A DNA stretch of 64,000 nt, taken from contig OX235277.1 of NCBI GenBank assembly GCA_944472155.2, forward strand, positions 19,478,804 to 19,542,803, read 5' to 3'. The notes beneath the pieces are model-generated. The model was given only the letters and a program-made list of their open reading frames with translations. It ran no database searches and was not told the DNA's origin. Made by a program: the position numbers and the translations under genes. This stretch comes from Trichobilharzia szidati (Eukaryota; Platyhelminthes; Trematoda; Strigeidida; Schistosomatidae). Positions within the stretch are counted from its first letter, which is position 1. Every line of letters begins with the position of its first letter. Positions 58,794 through 64,000 of this stretch are shown piece by piece.

Positions 58794-59694
58794 AATCACC
58801 AGAAGCGTCCACTGGGACTACTGATCTGCAGCGAATGCATTATAAAGTAACCATACATGAGGATTCCACTGGACATATGAAAACACAGTAAATACATTAA
58901 TCGAAATATTCTGACTAAATTTTTTCCATTGAAAATTTTCAAACAGGAGCTAAAGAGGAAGAATGGTAAGTTGTTCTCACAAAAGGGTTGACTTATAGAT
59001 TTCACTGATGTGATTGACCATTGCATATTAATTACTAAATTTTCCAACTAAAATCATTTCCTGACTTAGGCACAAATTGTTTTTTAAAATAGCGTCTTCT
59101 AAATGCTTCGTTTGAGAGGTTCCAAAATTCAGACTTTAAGATTAACCATAGTTTCAGCATTTATCCAAGCTGGAAGGACAATGTACTATATGGACAGAAT
59201 ATGCAAGTAGTAGCAAATGTTGTTTCATTCATATATCTCTCTATACAATCTATCATCTGTTGTATTGGTATCTTAGTAATTTCCAGTTAATATTTTGGAA
59301 AGCGGTCTATTTCAGAGGTTACTGGCTGTTGTCCTTAAGCACGTCTCTCTTTCAACTAAAATCGTCCCCAGCATTACAACATCGAATTATCAATCAAAGG
59401 ATTTATCAAGTAGACTCATAGATAACCGCTTCGCCAGTTTACATGTAGTGATGGTAGTTCCCCTTAACCTGAAAAAGCATACGAAAAAACAGTATTCAGA
59501 AATAGCATGTTGATTCATATTAGTGTAGGAAAGCGTTCATCACTTGTACTTTCTAAATGCTAAATAAGCAGCATTATATACTGTATCATTCTGCTTAGCC
59601 TATATTTTCACACACACTCAATAACGAAGTTTCAAATGTTTGAGGTCTAAACAGAATTTTAATCTACCTGGTGACCCTAATCTCCATAAATATA
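58794..59694. other. Right-arm sequence, no supported gene
   Basis: Counterpart of 7,145-8,047. A frame at 59,295-59,513 matches a left-arm frame, but nearly all differences change residues, so I do not call a gene. Confidence 0.5.
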
Positions 59695-59759
59695 TGATTG
59701 GATGGAGGATTTCATCGTGAGTTGACATCAGTTAGAGAACCCCTAGAAAACCTCAGGTA

Positions 59760-59805
59760 CTGAACAGCTGTTCCGTCAGCCTAGTTTGAGACTCTTCAGC
59801 CAGTC
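59760..59805 (-). ncRNA. Hammerhead-like motif in foldback end, right arm
   Basis: Minus strand has CTGAAGAGTCTCAAACTAGG then GACGGAACAGCTGTTC, the same defects as at 7,036-7,083. Confidence 0.48.
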
Positions 59806-60078
59806 ACTAATGAGCATCAGATTAATTTTTAAGTGTTTACCATATTCAGGCAGTGACTTGGGGTTCTAGTGGGAAGCTGTGACCAGTAAGGTGCAGCAGG
59901 CTGAAGATGAGGCAGTAACTCATCGAAGAAGACATTGCAAAATGGTCGTGGTATGTCGTGAATTGGCAGAATTTAGAATTCATGGGCCGGCTATTTGATC
60001 TGGTCCCAGAGGCTGAATGGTCTACGAGCTCGCCCTGCAACCAGAATGTCCTGGGTTCGAGCCCCTGTGGTGAGTGTG

Positions 60079-60126
60079 CACTGATGAAGAGTATCAAACT
60101 AGGCTGACGAAACAGCTGTACAGTAC
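60079..60126 (+). ncRNA. Hammerhead-like motif in foldback end, right arm
   Basis: Plus strand has ACTGATGAAGAGTATC and GACGAAACAGCTGTAC, mirror of 6,714-6,760. Confidence 0.5.
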
Positions 60127-60189
60127 CTCCAGGTTTCCCAGTGGTTCTCTAACTGATGTCAGCTCATGATGAAATCCTCCTTCCAATCA

Positions 60190-62131
60190 AACAAAGTCCT
60201 TACATAACCAATACTTGAAAATAAATATATGACACAAACTGACAATGCTCCATGAAAGTCATTTTCATTCTTATTGAGTTTAACCAATGAAAATTCGCAC
60301 TTGAATGTACATATATACACATATGTATATCGTGCATCACCTTGTCAATGAAATGGGTAAAACAGTGTCAACTTTAATTACTAAGATTCTTCAGCAAATG
60401 ACTTTTTATTGAGTACGGTGACGTACAACATCATTCAGATTTAGGCAAAAAATTTAAGGAAAAATCATGATCAGTGGAACACAGATAACTGGTTCAGTAT
60501 ACTCCTACATATAAATGTATTATACATGAAGTCTTACTTCATGCTTAAAACCATTTTCTCAGATGAAGTGAACAATAAAAATATTAGCTTACATTTGAAC
60601 TTTTACCTCAGAAATTTCACCGTGACTCTGCTTGAAAATAAAAGTACGGATGCGCCGACAGAATCCCTTTGATACTGACTTCAAGAGATTCTATGCTTCT
60701 GCGATTCTGTATACTTAGCTTATTCACAGAATAATATTGAAGAGTATTTGTTCATAGAAAGCCGAGAGTGAAAGCGTTAAAAATGTGAATATCTTGTATG
60801 ATAACAAACTGAAACACTAGATGGCATCTCTGACATTAGTCACTTGTGACGTTCTTGAATGTGACCAATGAAAAAAATAATTCAATTGATTTAACCGTGT
60901 ATCTGCGACAGGAAATGAAGCATACAGAATAAAAGTTCTGTCAGTGAACTTTATGAATAGGTTTATCTAGTTTGTATAAACTTCATCTTTACTTGCGGTA
61001 ACGAATTTATATATTAGTGCAGTGAATTAGGATTTTCCCTTATTTGTAAAAAACGAAGCTGACTGTAATTGTGTAATATTCACTAAAATGTGTCAAAATG
61101 TTCCGTGTTTCTTCAAGCAAAAGAGTTATTCCGGTAAGTTATATTTTATTTATCGTTGGTGTAACTCTCAGTTCTTCAATTACCCAGGGAATCCTGTCCA
61201 ACCTTCTCATTTCAAAGTCTCAGGACTGAAAACTTGATAATAACTTTTATGATATACTACTGCATAATCGAAGCTTTTTAAATAGAAGCGTATGTGAATA
61301 ATTTTATCGTCACCTGGTAATCACCAAAATCTCATTATTCATATGTGCGGTGTCATTATTATGTTACTTACTTAATTGTAAAAACTTTTCGGCAGAAACC
61401 TGCTTCAACGTTTCAAAGGCGAAACGTGTGTGTGTTAAACGTTTCGAAACATATAACGTGAATGTTAACAAAAGTGACACATATTGAAAGTTTATAGTGA
61501 TTCATTCAAGAGCCAAAGGAGTAATAAAAATTTCTTCTCATAGAATTCCAAAGTATTGCAAAACTATTGTTTATGCATATGCAGCACCGAATTCTCTTAA
61601 CTTAGTTTTGAAGTATGTCAAGTGTACTGACAAAATACTAATGCTTCAGTGTTTTTTCAATCCTTTTCAGCAATAGTGGCGAACAGTGTTCAAAGAATGT
61701 TACTCGACTAATGGTAATATAAAGCCTTCGTAACGTGGAATACAATTTTAACGACAATTTTTAACATATTTTTAACATTCTCTTTATGCCTGCTAATGCA
61801 AATTTAAATAAATGGTAACCTGTTAATGGAAATTTTTCTACGTCCTACCAAATTATTCAACAGAAAGCAAAGTGGATGCCCGACAAATGTGGATATCTCA
61901 TTATTTAGATTTCGTGAACTGAGGAAACAAACCAGTAAGATAGAATACCAGGAAGTAACAATTACACATGGGAATAAGCACAACAGTATTTCAGGCGGTG
62001 AGCCATTCGTATTCTATACACCTGACCAAAGAATTACAAAGATGATAGGCATAAAGGCACATTAAGATGATCACAAAAATCACATGAGGTGCAAGCGCCT
62101 AGATGACAAACAACTTGCTGGAAAATCACAG
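60190..62131. other. Right-arm sequence, no feature seen
   Basis: Counterpart of 4,705-6,649. No gene or RNA recognised. Confidence 0.55.
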
Positions 62132-62135
62132 GAAT
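62132..62135. other. Empty target site of the left-arm RTE insertion
   Basis: GAAT here (ATTC on the other strand) occurs once, between sequences that flank the 3.1-kb RTE element in the left arm. Confidence 0.85.
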
Positions 62136-63541
62136 CCCTCATAAACTTCACCATGAACTTCAACTATTTTGAAAGACAGACACAAATTAGGAACCATTCG
62201 TAGAGCAGAGAAAAACGATATATGCAGAAACGGTGTAGATGAAAAATAAAAAGGTTATTCCCTAGGTACATGTAGGTAATCCAGTCTATCTAAATAACAT
62301 GAAATTATATAGGCAAGATCAGTGCAGTTCTAAGTAGAAATCGGAAGGTGTTGCTACAGATTTTATCGCTTCTCAGTAGTCTACTTTTTGTGGTGTATGT
62401 TTGAAATTCTCATGCGACAATACAGACTGTATAGCTGTTACATATCTCCCGAAAAACCTGTCGAATTACAAAAACATTTACATTAGGAACGTTTATGTCA
62501 CACTCGATTATAGTCTGACAGACCTAATCATTTTTTCTGATCAATGTACTACTTTTGCTCGTAACAGCCCTTCACTAGTGACTAGAGATTTTAATTTCCA
62601 AGGCTTCACTTTGTTGTCATTAAAAAAGTATTGTCAAGTTATACAAAGGTGTTTTCTCACATTTCTCCAAGAACGTTCATCTCAAGACAACACACAGAAG
62701 CAAGGACACAGACCAGAAATTATTCTCTGAACATGTTATTGATGTTACTATCACAAACATAACATGATATCTCAAATTATTTCTTGACGTGTGCTGCAAT
62801 CAGTATTTGAACATTTTTCTTCTCCCAAAATCAAAAAGATTTGAAGGGAAAAGGAAAGATTTTCTAAGAGGAAACATAGTCATGGTATGAAAAGACTGAA
62901 CACTTGAATTTGATCCGAAGTAAAAAGACTAAATATAACCTACACCCGAAAATCACCCGGAATTGGAGGAAATTATCTAAGTAGATTATTAGTGTAAAGC
63001 CAGTGATTAATGCTCACTTTTCACCTGATGATGATACTCTTTAAAATTTACTTACATGTGGTCCAGCATATGCCGTGGTTTCTGATTTTAGAGATGAAAA
63101 AAGTAATTGTCCTTGGATGCTCTTGGATTCGACCAATCCTCGAGTACTTATCAAGGACTGAATCCAGACAGCGTGCCAGCTATTATCTTCACAAAATTAG
63201 GGGATATTCTGTTACCCTTTACTAATATTTCCAACATATCCTTTTCGAAAAACATATTGTGCCTGCTTCTCGGAAGTATATTAAAACTGCCCCAAAACTG
63301 AAATCATCTACCGGATGATGTATTAAGTTTAGACCTATTGACATTACTTTGCCGTTTTTAGAGCAATGGCAAAATTACCCTTAATCAATCTTGAACCTTT
63401 ACTGAAGGCTTTCAATAACTTAAACCCATTTGCTTATGAATATGGTGGATGTGCTCTGATTGTTAGATTTCGTCACGAAGGAAGCATCAGACGCTGTTTC
63501 CATTCCAGTTTGGAACTTTTTAGCAGCGCGCATTCATGATC
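62136..63541. other. Outer end of the right arm
   Basis: Counterpart of 1-1,597, but lacking the 136-bp segment (junction near 62,635) and more diverged than the inner part. The frame at 62,401-62,730 keeps 60 similar residues with the left arm but then departs. I do not call a gene. Confidence 0.5.
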
Positions 63542-64000
63542 CCACCAGGAGTCCCATCTGTGACCTTAAGGTTACGACGAAATGCTCTTTCACCATTGAA
63601 CCACCTGGTCTGGAATAATTTGAACTCTACTTAAGATGTTTTGTCATCTCTTCATTTGTCTTACAGCCAAGTAATAAAATTCAAAAGTGATCGACACAAT
63701 TTGGACATGTATGACCTAAGAGTCAGCTGAATTCTAAGAGTAAAATAGCAGGCTGAATATGAAGTTAGGTGGTACCAAGTTCTAAAGGAAGATGTGGTAA
63801 TCAGTAGAATATTATTTATAATATTAAGGAGAACAACGGGAATTAGGATTATCAAAGCTAATTATAAAAGCTTCCATGATATAAGCCAATCGCTCGCACG
63901 TAATAAATTACCGAATAACAAGAGTACGGCAAATAACTTACCGCGATTTCAGTATAAAAAGCATTTTAAAAATGCCACAGTGTCTTCACACAAGACCAGT
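63542..64000. other. Sequence outside the visible inverted repeat
   Basis: No partner is visible because the window starts at the corresponding left-arm point. Contains TTTGTCTTACAG near 63,655, a splice-acceptor-like tract, but no convincing exon after it. Confidence 0.45.

Larger units (their letters stand above)
59695..60189. mobile_element. Foldback element with tRNA-like core, right arm
   Basis: Mirror of 6,650-7,144, 495 bp in both arms. The tRNA-like A- and B-box stretch is on the plus strand at about 60,000-60,062 (B-box reads GGTTCGAGCCC). Confidence 0.72.
45682..63541 (-). repeat. Right arm of the large inverted repeat
   Basis: Reverse complement of 1-14,760. Shared landmarks in mirrored order are the LTR site, TA hairpins, Penelope-like fragment, truncated RTE, and both foldbacks. 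It is longer by the tandem gypsy array (46,081-53,196) and lacks the RTE insertion (empty site 62,132-62,135) and the RTE fragment (empty site 56,242-56,254). Homology starts at the gap edge, so the inner boundary is hidden. Confidence 0.93.

Overview
The window is eukaryotic, AT-rich and almost entirely repeat-derived, with no bacterial or phage gene organisation. The retroelement mix is what a digenean flatworm genome looks like, most likely a blood fluke (Schistosoma or a close relative). It holds RTE-clade (SR2-like) non-LTR elements, two gypsy-type LTR elements, a Penelope-like element with a GIY-YIG domain, tRNA-like short repeats and hammerhead-ribozyme-like motifs of the schistosome SMalpha type. 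The organism assignment is inference from these families.

The architecture is a large imperfect inverted repeat. The left arm (1 to about 14,760, running off the window start) matches the reverse complement of the right arm (45,682 to about 63,541). About 30.4 kb of different sequence and a 499-base N gap lie between them. Features shared by both arms, and so older than the duplication or haplotype split, are a 3'-truncated RTE copy holding only the endonuclease half, a Penelope-like fragment, a 495-bp foldback element, a second foldback, TA-rich hairpins and one LTR insertion site. The arms differ by later events. The left arm has a full RTE insertion (1602-4700), a 391-bp internal RTE fragment with its own target duplication (10602-10992) and a solo LTR (14058-14359). 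At the LTR site the right arm instead carries a tandem provirus, LTR-internal-LTR-internal-LTR (46081-53196). Its two internal regions share a frameshift in the reverse transcriptase and an in-frame loss of the integrase core.

The spacer starts with about 6 kb of unique AT-rich sequence that includes one plausible host exon (about 18,672-18,820). It then becomes a higher-order tandem repeat. After a partial copy (about 20,860-21,375) come copies I (25,875-30,013), II (30,014-35,085), III (35,086-42,431) and IV (42,432-44,820, truncated). Each unit has a conserved 3.2-kb part plus 2, 3, 2 or 1 copies of a ~0.94-kb monomer, and most monomers hold a minus-strand hammerhead-like motif. A gypsy element (21,376-25,870) with an identifiable but broken gag-pol sits between the partial copy and copy I. 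A nearly intact RTE element (35,496-38,720, 13-bp target duplication) sits in copy III.

No complete host gene is visible. Nearly all coding capacity belongs to decaying retroelements: RTE endonuclease plus reverse transcriptase, gypsy gag-protease-RT-RNaseH-integrase, and the Penelope-like C-terminus. The inverted structure may be real or may be two divergent haplotypes joined head to head; the N gap at the inner border of the right arm means this cannot be decided from sequence alone.
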